The notes beneath the pieces are model-generated. The model made no database searches. It was not told the origin of the DNA and worked only from the letters and a program-made list of their open reading frames with translations. A DNA stretch of 64,000 bases, from NCBI GenBank assembly GCA_022841475.1, contig JALHRJ010000009.1, positions 1 to 64,000 of the forward strand, given 5' to 3'. Both the position numbers and the translations under genes were made by a program. The number at the start of each line of letters is the position of its first letter. Positions within the stretch are counted from its first letter, which is position 1. Below, piece after piece: positions 50,437 through 60,700 of this stretch. This stretch comes from Cyclobacteriaceae bacterium. GTDB taxonomy: Bacteria > Bacteroidota > Bacteroidia > Cytophagales > Cyclobacteriaceae.

Positions 50437-52590
50437 TTACTCTTTAATCCCCGCCAGATCTAACATAAATGCAAACTCCTGCGCAATTTCTTCATACACT
50501 TTAAACCGGCCTGTGGTTCCGCCATGGCCCGTTTCCATGTTTGTTCTTAATAATAATGTGTTGTTATCAGTTTTTAACTCGCGAAGTTTGGCTACCCATT
50601 TAGCTGGCTCCCAATATTGTACCTGACTATCATGAAAGCCTGTTGTCACCAGCATGTTTGGATAGTTCTGTGGAACTACCTGATCGTAGGGTGAATACTC
50701 CAACATATACATGTATGATTCAGGATTTTTTGGATTACCCCATTCGTCAAACTCACCTGTTGTTAAAGGGATTGATTCATCCTCCATCGTAGTCACGACA
50801 TCCACAAACGGAACTTTGGCAATCACGCCTTTGTATAAATCGGGCCGTATATTTACTACGGCACCCATCAACAATCCTCCGGCACTGCCACCGGAAGCAA
50901 ACAGTTTTTCGGGGGATGTAAACTTTTCTTCAATTAGAAATTCGGAACAGTCAATGAAGTCCGTGAAGGTATTTTTCTTCTTAAACATTTTTCCGTCCTC
51001 ATACCACTGGCGGCCCATTTCCTGGCCACCGCGAATATGAGCAATGGCATAAACAAAACCACGATCCAACAAGCTAAGTCGGGTAATGGAAAACGTGGGA
51101 TCCATGCTGGCACCATACGATCCATATCCATAGATTAAAGTAGGATTGCTGCCATCTTTTTTTATTCCTTTTTTATAGACAACGGACATGGGAATTTGGG
51201 TGCCGTCATCGGCTGTGGCCCAAAGTCGTTCGGTTTGATACTCTTCAGGGTTGTACCCACCTACAACTTCTGTTTGCTTAAGGAGTTTTCTTTCCTTCGT
51301 TTTCATGTTGTAGTCATAGGTCGAATTCGGTGTTGTAAGGGAAGTGTATCCATAGCGCAGTAAGTCCGTATCAAAATCAATGTTGATAGAAGGATAAATG
51401 GTGTAAGCAGGCTCGCCAAAATTTAAATAGTGTTTGTTATTGGTTTTTTGTTCGATGATACGCATTAGCGTGTTGCCACGGGCGCGTTCACTTAACACTA
51501 AATAGTCTTTGAAAATCTCAATCCCTTGCAACAATGTGTCCTTGCGATGCGCAATTTTTTCTTTCCAGTTAGTTTTAGCGGTTTTTGAATCGGGTGTTTC
51601 CATCAGACGGAAATTTTGTGCCTCGAGATTGGTGACAACGTAAAATTTATCGCCATAATGATCTATGGAATATTCAAGACCACGTTCACGTGGAGTAAAC
51701 TCTTTGAACTTGCCATCAGGAGAATTAGCATCGAGTATCTGGTAATGATTGGTAAGCGTGCTACCCGCCCAGATTACCAAAAATTTCTTGGATTTGGTTT
51801 TGTAGATGCCTGTGTAAAACGTTTCATCTTTTTCTTCTGATACAATCGGATCGTTCTTATAGGACGAACCCACCTTGTGTTTGATAATCCAACGTGAGCG
51901 CAGTGTAGTAGAATCTTTTTTGGTATAGAAATAAGTCTTGTTATCGTTGGCCCAGGTTACCTGGCCTTCGGTATTAGGCACGGGTTCCTCCACTAACTTT
52001 CCGGTTCTTAAATCTTTTACATAGACAGTGTATCGTCTTCTGCTTACGGAATCTTCCGCGTAGGCGAGCAGGTTATTGTCTTCACTTACACTTAGTCCGG
52101 TAATTGAATAATAGTCGTGACCTTTGGCCATGTCGTTTACATTCAATAAAATTTCTTCGGCCCCTTCTAGGGTTCCTTGCTTGCGACAATAGATTGGATA
52201 TTCCTGACCTTGCTCATAACGGGTATAATACCAATAGCCATTGTCTTTGTAAGGCACCGATTCATCGGTTTGTTTTATACGGCCTATGATCTCATCATAC
52301 ACTTTCTTTTGCAATCCTTCGGTGTGTTTGAGTTTCGTTTTGAGATAGTCATTCTCGGCATTCAGATAGTCGACTACCTTTTGAGTCTGTTCATCTCTCT
52401 GCTCTGCGTTCTTTTGTTCGTCAGAAAGTTTCATCCAATAATAATTGTCGATGCGGTTACCTGTTAATTCTTTAGCAACTTTTTCAGGTGTGGGAGCTTT
52501 TACGTCTTCAGGAGTTTCTTTTTTTTCTGTCGAACAAGAGAGGATAAACACCAGTCCGATCAAAAGCACAAGTAATGCAGGTAGTTTCAT
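50437..52590 (-). CDS. S9 family peptidase, oligopeptidase B-like lipoprotein
   Basis: The product has 717 residues. Signal with lipobox LSC (LIGLVFILSCSTEKK) puts it in the periplasm, unlike the cytosolic E. coli protein. Residues to about 420 form the seven-bladed propeller (ITGLSVSEDNNLLAYAEDSVSRRRYTVYVKDL). The alpha/beta hydrolase domain shows YGYGSYGASMDPTF, AHIRGGQEMGRQWYEDG, LFASGGSAGGLLMGAVVNIRPDLY (Ser nucleophile in GGSAGG), VTTGFHDSQVQYWEPAKWVAKLR (Asp of the triad) and ETGHGGTTGRF (His). The GGSAGG and HDSQVxYWEPAKW forms are those of oligopeptidase B, which cuts short peptides after Lys or Arg. Near its start on the minus strand is TATATTCG, one base from the promoter consensus. 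Confidence 0.92.
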   Translation of the reverse strand: MKLPALLVLLIGLVFILSCSTEKKETPEDVKAPTPEKVAKELTGNRIDNYYWMKLSDEQKNAEQRDEQTQKVVDYLNAENDYLKTKLKHTEGLQKKVYDEIIGRIKQTDESVPYKDNGYWYYTRYEQGQEYPIYCRKQGTLEGAEEILLNVNDMAKGHDYYSITGLSVSEDNNLLAYAEDSVSRRRYTVYVKDLRTGKLVEEPVPNTEGQVTWANDNKTYFYTKKDSTTLRSRWIIKHKVGSSYKNDPIVSEEKDETFYTGIYKTKSKKFLVIWAGSTLTNHYQILDANSPDGKFKEFTPRERGLEYSIDHYGDKFYVVTNLEAQNFRLMETPDSKTAKTNWKEKIAHRKDTLLQGIEIFKDYLVLSERARGNTLMRIIEQKTNNKHYLNFGEPAYTIYPSINIDFDTDLLRYGYTSLTTPNSTYDYNMKTKERKLLKQTEVVGGYNPEEYQTERLWATADDGTQIPMSVVYKKGIKKDGSNPTLIYGYGSYGASMDPTFSITRLSLLDRGFVYAIAHIRGGQEMGRQWYEDGKMFKKKNTFTDFIDCSEFLIEEKFTSPEKLFASGGSAGGLLMGAVVNIRPDLYKGVIAKVPFVDVVTTMEDESIPLTTGEFDEWGNPKNPESYMYMLEYSPYDQVVPQNYPNMLVTTGFHDSQVQYWEPAKWVAKLRELKTDNNTLLLRTNMETGHGGTTGRFKVYEEIAQEFAFMLDLAGIKE

Positions 52591-52714
52591 AGGTTAATAT
52601 TTCAACGGTGAATAGTTTTTGAGGTCACGAATATAGCTTGTTTTTATCTATGCTGAAACGACCCGGGCTCATGAGTGGCAGGATCTTTTATTTTACCACT
52701 GAATGTAAATGATT

Positions 52715-55700
52715 CTATTTTTTAATGGTAATGTATCCGGTTAATGGAGGGTTAGTACTATCAAGAAATTCTATCTTATAGAAATATATGCCACTGGGCA
52801 CCGCCTCACCTTTATCGGAAAGACCAATAAATACACGGTCCTGATTATTATATTGGGTCATTTCAAAAATCAGATTTCCCCAACGATTGAAGAGACTCAC
52901 CTTATTATTCTGTGCTTCCGGGAGGGATTCAATGTTTTTTATGATCCACTTTTCATTTTTATTATCGCCATTGGGAGACATGCCATTATAAACATTTACA
53001 TTACCTTCTACCCTAATGATAATCTCTTGTTGGATACAACTACCCAGCAGATCACATACTTCAATAATTAGTTTATCAATTCCTGCGAAAATTAATCCTT
53101 TATAATCAATGACTAAAAATCCATCCTCAATGAAAGCGGAAGCACCACTGGAAGGAGGTGAAATAATTTTAATGGATGCCGGATCAATATTATTGTCAGG
53201 ATCAGACACCAAGGCGAGTACATCAATCCTAACGGTACCACCGGGTTCTGTAATTTCTGTTTTGGGACTAATGGAAGGCGCTGAGTTACAGATATTGTTA
53301 TCAACAACTACCTGAATGGCGACCATCGGACTTTCGCATTCACCAATAAACACAGCTACATAAAAAATTGTAGTTGTTGTGATTATCCCGACATTCAGTT
53401 CATTGTTGGTCTGAGCTGGAATAAGGTTTTGTGTTGCATCATACCATCTATACTGACCGTTTTGCGCTCCCGAAGCCTTCAATAAAGTAGTTGTGGTTCC
53501 GCAGACAACTACATCACTAGCGACTGGTGATGTTGGAATTGGGTTGATAGTAGCCACGACTGCCGTTCGAGCACTTTCACAGGCACCAAAACTTATGGAT
53601 ACGAAGTATTGTGTATTAGCATTTAGTATCGGAGTTGAATAGGTGCTATTTACTTGACCAGCAAGCGCAGTACCTCCTGTATTGGTGGTATACCAACGAT
53701 ACTGACCATTGATTGCTCCTGCAGCATTCAGCGTAACTGAACCGGAACCACATCGGGATCCTCCGGTAGTAGTAGGAGCATTGGGAGTGGAATTTATTTC
53801 CGCGAGCACTACTGATCTGGGTCCTTCGCAACTTCCATTGTTTAACGCAACATAGTAGTTCGTGGAGACGCTTAATACAGGAGTTGTGAAAGTGCCATTG
53901 GTTTCTCCGCTGATGGCAACTCCCCCGGTGGGTGAGGTATACCAACGATATTCACCATTGGAACCTCCCGTAGCAGTTAGTAATAGAGAAGCTGACACGC
54001 AGGAAGAATTGCCTGTAGTAATCGGTGCTAACGGAACAGCATTAATGGTTGCTGTAACAACCGTGCGATTACTTTCGCACGTTCCATTGTTGATGGCTAC
54101 ATAATAGTTTGTGGTTCCAGTTAAAGTTGGTGTTGTGTAGGCAGCATTGGTTTGTCCTGCAATAGCAGTCCCGCCCGTTGCAACAGTATACCATCGATAT
54201 TGTCCCGCCACACCACCTGAAGCATTGAGTGTCACCGTACCGCTTCCGCAAATGCTGGAACTTGTTGTAGTTGGAGCTGTTGGTATTGGATTGATCGTAG
54301 CAGTAACAATCGTACGATTACTTTCGCACGTTCCATTGTTGATGGCAACATAATAGTTTGTTGTTCCTGTTAATGTGGGTGTTGTATAGGTAGCATTTGT
54401 TTGCCCTGCAATAGCAGTGCCTCCGGTTGCTACTGTGTACCAGCGATATTGTCCGGCACTTCCACCTGAAGCATTGAGTGTCACCGTACCGCTTCCGCAA
54501 CTACTGGCACCAGTTGTTGAGGGTGCCGTTGGTATTGGATTGATGGTAACGGTAACAATCGTACGATTACTTTCACACGTTCCATTGTTGATGGCTACAT
54601 AATAGTTTGTTGTTCCGGTTAATGTGGGTGTTGTATAGGCAGCATTGGTTTGTCCTGCAATAGCAGTACCTCCAGTTGCTACTGTGTACCAGCGATATTG
54701 TCCGGCAGTTCCACCTGAAGCATTGAGAGTTACCGTGCCACTTCCGCAGATGCTTGCCCCTGTTGTTGATGGCGCAGTTGGAGGAGTATTAATGGTAGCC
54801 GTGACAATTGTGCGATTACTTTCACAGGTTCCGTTATTGATGGCTACGTAATAATTTGTTGTTCCAGTCAAAGTCGGTGTTGTATAAGCAGCATTGGTTT
54901 GTCCTGCAATAGCAGTCCCTCCGGTTGCTACGGTATACCAACGATATTGTCCCGCCACACCACCTGAAGCATTGAGTGTCACAGTTCCGCTTCCGCAAAT
55001 GCTGGCACTTGTTGTAGTTGGAGCTGTTGGTATTGGATTGATCGTAGCGGTAACAATCGTGCGATTACTTTCACACGTTCCATTGTTGATGGCCACATAA
55101 TAATTTGTTGTTCCTGTAAGTGTAGGCGTTGTGTAAGCGGCATTGGTTTGACCTGCGATCGCAGTGCCCCCTGTTGCTACGGTGTACCATCGATATTGTC
55201 CCGCCACACCACCTGAAGCATTGAGTGTCACAGTTCCGCTTCCGCAACTACTGGCACCAGTTGTTGATGGTGCCGTTGGTATTGGATTGATGGTAGCGGT
55301 AACAATCGTGCGATTACTTTCGCACGTTCCATTGTTGATGGCCACATAATAGTTTGTGGTACCGGTAAGCGTAGGTGTTGTATAGGCAGCATTGGTTTGC
55401 CCAGCGATCGAAGTGCCCCCTGTTGCTACCGTGTACCAACGATACTGTCCGGCAACACCTCCTGCAGCATTGAGGGTCACCGCGCCACTGCCACAATTAC
55501 TGGCACTTGTTGTTGTTGGTGCAGTTGGCGGAGTATTAATGGTAGCAATAACGATTGTGCGATTACTTTCACACGTTCCATTGTTGATGGCCACGTAATA
55601 GTTTGTGGTTCCCGTGAGTGTTGGCGTTGTATAGGTAGCATTTGTTTGCCCTGCAATAGCAGTGCCTCCGGTTGCTACGGTATACCAACGATATTGTCCC

Positions 55701-57673
55701 GCCACACCACCTGAAGCATTGAGTGTCACAGTTCCGCTTCCGCAACTACTGGCACCAGTTGTTGATGGTGCCGTTGGTATTGGATTGATGGTAGCGGTAA
55801 CAATCGTACGATTACTTTCGCACGTTCCATTGTTGATGGCCACATAATAGTTTGTGGTACCGGTAAGCGTAGGTGTTGTATAGGCAGCATTGGTTTGCCC
55901 AGCGATCGAAGTGCCTCCTGTTGCTACCGTGTACCAACGATACTGTCCGGCAACACCTCCTGCAGCATTGAGGGTCACCGCGCCACTTCCACAATTACTG
56001 GCACTTGTTGTTGTTGGTGCAGTTGGCGGAGTATTAATGGTAGCAGTAACGATTGTGCGATTACTTTCACACGTTCCATTGTTGATGGCCACGTAATAGT
56101 TTGTGGTACCGGTAAGGGTAGGTGTTGTATAGGCAGCATTGGTTTGCCCTGCGATCGAAGTGCCCCCTGTTGCTACCGTGTACCAACGATACTGTCCGGC
56201 AACACCTCCTGCAGCATTGAGGGTCACCGCGCCACTTCCACAATTACTGGCACCGGTTGTTGATGGTGCAGTTGGCGGAGTATTAATGGTAGCGGTAACG
56301 ATTGTGCGATTACTTTCGCAGGTTCCATTGTTGATGGCTACATAATAATTTGTTGTTCCGGTGAGTGTTGGTGTTGTGTAGGCAGCATTGGTTTGCCCTG
56401 CGATAGCAGTGCCTCCTGTAGCTACTGTGTACCAGCGATATTGTCCGGCAACACCTCCGGCAGCATTGAGGGTCACCGCGCCACTGCCACAATTACTCGA
56501 CCCTGTTGTAGTTGGCGCTGTTGGTATTGGATTGATGGTAGCGGTAACGATGGTGCGGTTACTTTCGCAGGTTCCATTGTTGATGGCAACATAATAGTTT
56601 GTTGTTCCAGTGAGTGTTGGTGTTGTATAGGCAGCATTGGTTTGCCCTGCGATAGCAGTTCCACCTGAAGCTACCGTGTACCATCGATATTGACCGGCAG
56701 CGGCACCTGCAGCATTGAGTGTTATGGCAGAAGAACCACACGCTGCATTACCTGTTGCGGTTGGTGCTGTCGGCAAGGGATTGACAGTAATTCCTGCTGT
56801 ATTAGAAAAAGCATCAACTACTGCAGTGCCTGAAATCCGGCATCGATAATTACCAGCACCAAAATTGCCGGTTGTATTTACCGAGAGTGTTGCAGTTGTT
56901 ACATTACTATACCCACCTCCGTTATTAAGATCTGTCCAAACACCAGGACTGCTTTCAAATTGCCAGCGGTAGGTTATGGCTGGGTTTCCCGTTGCCGCAG
57001 TTGTTAGTGTTGTGGTAACTCCACTACATATTGCGATAGAAACGGGCTGGGTAGTAACAACTATGGGTGGCGAGAAACTCACATTGTCTAATCGGGCATT
57101 TACGTTAGCCTCCCGGTAAAGCCCTCGAATCTCTAACGTGTCTAATGCGCTTAATACATTTTGAATTTGCAATTCTGAAGCAGTTGATCCGCTTGGGTTA
57201 TTCGTAGTTTTCCAAAAACCTGTTGTATTGTTGAAAACTACAGAATAGGTTGACCAGGCAGGCGCTGCTGCCGGTTGATTAGGTGAAGCTGGAAAGTAAT
57301 ATAAATTCTGGCCACCCGTATTTCTAATCCTAACCTCTGCATATTGATTAGGCGCACCTGTAGTACTTTGTTGAATATCATATCGCAAGGTGCCATTGTA
57401 GTAAGTGCTGCGGTTGCCGTAGTAAGCAACGGGTGCAACAAAATAAAAGGGGAAGTAAACTGTACCTGCACCAAAGTTGAAGAAGAATGGATTGCCGGAG
57501 ACATAACCACCAGGGTTACCACCACTAGCGCTATAAACAATTCCAGGATTAGCTATTGGCGCGGTCCAGCCTTGCGCATTGGCGTTAAAGGTGCTGGTTA
57601 TTTGTGCATTCAGGCTGATGCCGGCCAGCATTAAAGTGACAACCAGTAAATACTTACTTGACGTTGACCCCAT
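52715..57673 (-). CDS. Giant type IX secreted repeat protein with Ig-like repeats and gliding C-terminal domain
   Basis: The product has 1652 residues. A signal (LLVVTLMLAGISLNAQ) is followed by a laminin-B-like domain (about 25-200: SGGNPGGYVSG, NYYNGTLRYDI-like strands, NVNARLDNVSF). An Ig-like domain (about 205-298: SVAICSGVTTTL, RWQFESSPGVW) comes next, then fourteen 83-residue Ig-like units (301-1460). The last 190 residues hold a Cys-rich beta domain and the sorting domain VNVYNGMSPNGDNKNEKW, with SLFNRWGNLIF and PSGIYFYKIEF. This C-terminal domain marks type B substrates of the type IX system, so the protein is exported and attached at the surface or released. It probably works as a surface adhesin. 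The next giant gene lies 123 bases upstream on the same strand. Confidence 0.93.
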   Translation of the reverse strand: MGSTSSKYLLVVTLMLAGISLNAQITSTFNANAQGWTAPIANPGIVYSASGGNPGGYVSGNPFFFNFGAGTVYFPFYFVAPVAYYGNRSTYYNGTLRYDIQQSTTGAPNQYAEVRIRNTGGQNLYYFPASPNQPAAAPAWSTYSVVFNNTTGFWKTTNNPSGSTASELQIQNVLSALDTLEIRGLYREANVNARLDNVSFSPPIVVTTQPVSIAICSGVTTTLTTAATGNPAITYRWQFESSPGVWTDLNNGGGYSNVTTATLSVNTTGNFGAGNYRCRISGTAVVDAFSNTAGITVNPLPTAPTATGNAACGSSAITLNAAGAAAGQYRWYTVASGGTAIAGQTNAAYTTPTLTGTTNYYVAINNGTCESNRTIVTATINPIPTAPTTTGSSNCGSGAVTLNAAGGVAGQYRWYTVATGGTAIAGQTNAAYTTPTLTGTTNYYVAINNGTCESNRTIVTATINTPPTAPSTTGASNCGSGAVTLNAAGGVAGQYRWYTVATGGTSIAGQTNAAYTTPTLTGTTNYYVAINNGTCESNRTIVTATINTPPTAPTTTSASNCGSGAVTLNAAGGVAGQYRWYTVATGGTSIAGQTNAAYTTPTLTGTTNYYVAINNGTCESNRTIVTATINPIPTAPSTTGASSCGSGTVTLNASGGVAGQYRWYTVATGGTAIAGQTNATYTTPTLTGTTNYYVAINNGTCESNRTIVIATINTPPTAPTTTSASNCGSGAVTLNAAGGVAGQYRWYTVATGGTSIAGQTNAAYTTPTLTGTTNYYVAINNGTCESNRTIVTATINPIPTAPSTTGASSCGSGTVTLNASGGVAGQYRWYTVATGGTAIAGQTNAAYTTPTLTGTTNYYVAINNGTCESNRTIVTATINPIPTAPTTTSASICGSGTVTLNASGGVAGQYRWYTVATGGTAIAGQTNAAYTTPTLTGTTNYYVAINNGTCESNRTIVTATINTPPTAPSTTGASICGSGTVTLNASGGTAGQYRWYTVATGGTAIAGQTNAAYTTPTLTGTTNYYVAINNGTCESNRTIVTVTINPIPTAPSTTGASSCGSGTVTLNASGGSAGQYRWYTVATGGTAIAGQTNATYTTPTLTGTTNYYVAINNGTCESNRTIVTATINPIPTAPTTTSSSICGSGTVTLNASGGVAGQYRWYTVATGGTAIAGQTNAAYTTPTLTGTTNYYVAINNGTCESNRTVVTATINAVPLAPITTGNSSCVSASLLLTATGGSNGEYRWYTSPTGGVAISGETNGTFTTPVLSVSTNYYVALNNGSCEGPRSVVLAEINSTPNAPTTTGGSRCGSGSVTLNAAGAINGQYRWYTTNTGGTALAGQVNSTYSTPILNANTQYFVSISFGACESARTAVVATINPIPTSPVASDVVVCGTTTTLLKASGAQNGQYRWYDATQNLIPAQTNNELNVGIITTTTIFYVAVFIGECESPMVAIQVVVDNNICNSAPSISPKTEITEPGGTVRIDVLALVSDPDNNIDPASIKIISPPSSGASAFIEDGFLVIDYKGLIFAGIDKLIIEVCDLLGSCIQQEIIIRVEGNVNVYNGMSPNGDNKNEKWIIKNIESLPEAQNNKVSLFNRWGNLIFEMTQYNNQDRVFIGLSDKGEAVPSGIYFYKIEFLDSTNPPLTGYITIKK
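53294..56773 (-). repeat. Tandem 249-bp repeats encoding fourteen 83-residue Ig-like units
   Basis: Units are read from 56773 downwards, 249 bases each. Each begins PTAPTTTG or similar, with the CGSG start of the Ig fold, GQYRWYT, IAGQTNAAYTTP and NYYVAINNGTCESNRT. Units 1-11 are very similar; units 12-14 are diverged and the last one is shorter by about three residues. Plus-strand shadow frames recur every 249 bases. Units 4+5 (55529-56026) and 6+7 (55031-55528) are almost the same sequence, a recent 498-base duplication. Confidence 0.95.
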
Positions 57674-57796
57674 GACTAATAATTTGAAAGTTCGTAAACT
57701 TACTGACTTTCCTGTTAATTCGCTGGCTTCAATTTTGTAACCTTAATTAACTCTAAATTCAACAAATAGCAGGTATTCCATGCCAGATGATTGAAT

Positions 57797-60700
57797 TTAT
57801 CTTTTTAGTGTCAGATATCCACTTTCACCTTTCCGGCCACTACTGAATTCAATCTTATAAAAGTAAGTTCCTGAAGGAAGTTCTTTTCCACTGTCAGTTT
57901 CACCAATGAATTTCACTTGAACATTATCGTAGTTTGTTGCTTCCCACACCTTACTTCCCCATCGATTATAAATAGTGACTGTATTCTTTTCTGTTTCAGG
58001 GTTGGAAGAAATATTTTCAATGATCCACTTATCGTTCTTTAAATCTCCATTAGGCGAGATGCCTGTATAGATAATAATATCAGCGGGGATGCAGGTGTTT
58101 ACGGTTGTCACTACTGGTTGTGAAATTGCTGAGCATCCATTAAGATCAGTGATAGTCACAGAGAAAGTATCGGCTGTGGTTACAATTATTTCTTGAGTTG
58201 TTTCACCCGAGGACCAACCATAGGTAAAGCCAGCAGGCGCTCGTAGTGTAATTGATTGCCCCAAACAAATTGCGAGACCACCCACTACCGAAATTTGTGG
58301 AGTAACGGGCGGTTGATTGATCGTTACTGTAACCGGATCAGAATTTTCACTTTCGCATCCACCTGCATCACGAACCAATACGGTATAATCATCAGCAGTT
58401 GTTACTGTAATGCTTTGGGTAGTTTCTCCGGTGGACCATTTGTAACTGGTAAATCCTGCAGGAGCGTTAAGCACCGTGCTTCCGCCATCACAGAAAGCAG
58501 GAGATCCCGTAGTTGTGATGGTTGGTTTTGTAACCGTTGTTACGGTTGCAACCACTTCCGATCGTGGGCCTTCACATCCGGAAGCAGAAAGGATACTTAC
58601 ATAATAACTGGTGGTTTGGGTAAGAGCAGTAGCAGTAAACGAGGCAAACGTTTCTCCGGCAATAGGCGTACCTCCCGTGATGGTAGTATACCATACATAA
58701 CTTTCTGTTGCAGATGCTCCACTCGCAAGAAGTAGAATATTGGTAAGCTGACAACCCGATGCGCTTTGCGTGGTGGGTGCTATGGGTAATTCAGCAACCT
58801 GGATCTGTGTGAATTCCGTGTACGAGCAAAGCGAAACAGGATCCACATAGGTATACTCAATTATGTGCTGACCAATGCCTGCCAAAGCTGCATCAAAAAT
58901 TCCATTTATAACACCAGGACCCGCGAAGGTGCCACCGGTGGGTTGGGTTAATGGATTAAGATCAAGTACTTCCGTATCGCAGAGCAATGAATCAAATAGA
59001 AAATCAAACACAGGTTTTTGACTGATGGTAAGCGTTGTGGATGCAGATAACAATTGGCAGCCACCCGAAGCGCCTGCAATGCGAACCTGGTAGTCGCCTG
59101 TTTCAGTAGCATTATGGGAGGAGGTGGTAGCACCCGCGATAGGTGTTGAATTTCTAAACCATTGTAAATTATAATTGGGTTGTGAGGTCGTTAACTGAAT
59201 GGGCGTGCCACAACTGCTTACTTGACCGCCCACAATCGTAAAGGTGGGTTGCACAGAAGTTACAATTTGAAGATCAGCCCCATTGTCTGTACTCAGCGAA
59301 GTTGGGTTAGTAGATTGAACCCGAAGCCGATACCCTAATCCTTCGGGTAAACTTGCTGGTAAAATGGAAGTAACAAAACCGGAAACATTGGTTGTACTTT
59401 GAATTCCAAGTAAAGTTGGAGAAGCAAAACTTCCTGTGATGTCAGAGAGTTCTACAGAAATCTGATTACCCGCTGCAAGCAAACCTGTAAATAGGTAGGG
59501 TACATCCACTTGTTGTGAAGGACAGAAAGTAATAGCATCAAATCCGCCTATGGCAATTCCGCTGGTAGGTAGTGTGGTAAAAAAGCCGGTGAGTGGAATG
59601 TAGTTATAGACCGGTTGCCCAGTTCCGTTATACTCAAAAAACGCTAAATGATAAGTTGTTCCTGGCAACAGGTTAGTAATTGTAACAGTGGTTGCGGTAC
59701 CCCGGTAAATGTGTTTATGTCCTAAAGGCAGGTTATTGGTTCCGCTTGCAAAGTTGGCCGAACTGCTTCCGTGAGAATTCAACACCGTTGGTTGAAATGT
59801 TACCGGTTGAGAAGGGAGTAGCACGACCATTCGACCGGCTCCATTTCCATTGGTCCAGCTTAAGTTTACGGAAGTGCTGCCAATAGAATTGAATAGAAGT
59901 GAACTGGTAGGTATTGTAGGTGCAGATGCTGTGCTTACCAATTGGTTGATGTACTGACTTACCAAATAGCGTTGATTGCCATTCGAGCCATCCACCTCAA
60001 ATACAGCAACACCATACTGCGTGTCAGGCTCTAATCCAGCTACTACAAAAGTTGAAGTAAGCGCACCAAATGCAACCACGTAATTTTCATTGCCCAAATC
60101 CGTGCCTACACCAAAATTACCTCCGGTATAGGTAGTGAGATTTATTGGGAGTTCATTCACCAATCCACCTTTGCGCAAAACAACCAGTCGCCTGGTACCA
60201 TTGCCCTCGGTGAACGATAAAGTAAAGCGATCACCGTTCACAGAAGAAACATTTAAATTTTTTGCAGCCACGGAGGGCCCGGGAGCTGTTGTAAAAGAAG
60301 CACGACCCACATTATCAGTCAGGTATACTTTACCGCTTCCGGCACCATTAAACTCAAACGAGGCAAAGTGATAGTTAGCATCTGGTTCTAAATTTGAGAT
60401 CGTGAAATTATCCCCACCACCATCATACATCGCAAAATTTCCATTGCCCAGATTCGTGCCAGAACCGAAAATGCTGATTGTATTTGGGTTAGTTAAATTT
60501 GCAGGAATCACATCGACCGGTGAGCCGGCCTTTGCGACAATCAACCGACCTGTACCATTACCGCGAGTCCAGGTAACCTGCATTCTGTTGCCGGTAATAT
60601 TGTTTGCAAAAAAGTTTGATGTATTTACAGTGGGAGCAGTCAATGTGGAATTACTGGTCTTTGCAACAATAGCAGGAAGCTGATAAAATGCACTAGCTCC

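Noticed and set aside
54147..56594. Ladder of 60- to 68-residue plus-strand frames every 249 bases
   Set aside because: They are shadows of the Ig-like repeats on the other strand; their spacing only reflects the repeat unit.
53294..56773. Regular repeats as a possible CRISPR array
   Set aside because: The period is 249 bases with no spacers, and the units are in-frame protein repeats.
58256..58735. 159-residue plus-strand frame in the giant fibronectin-type gene
   Set aside because: Ser/Arg/Gly/Cys-rich shadow of the Ig-like region on the other strand.
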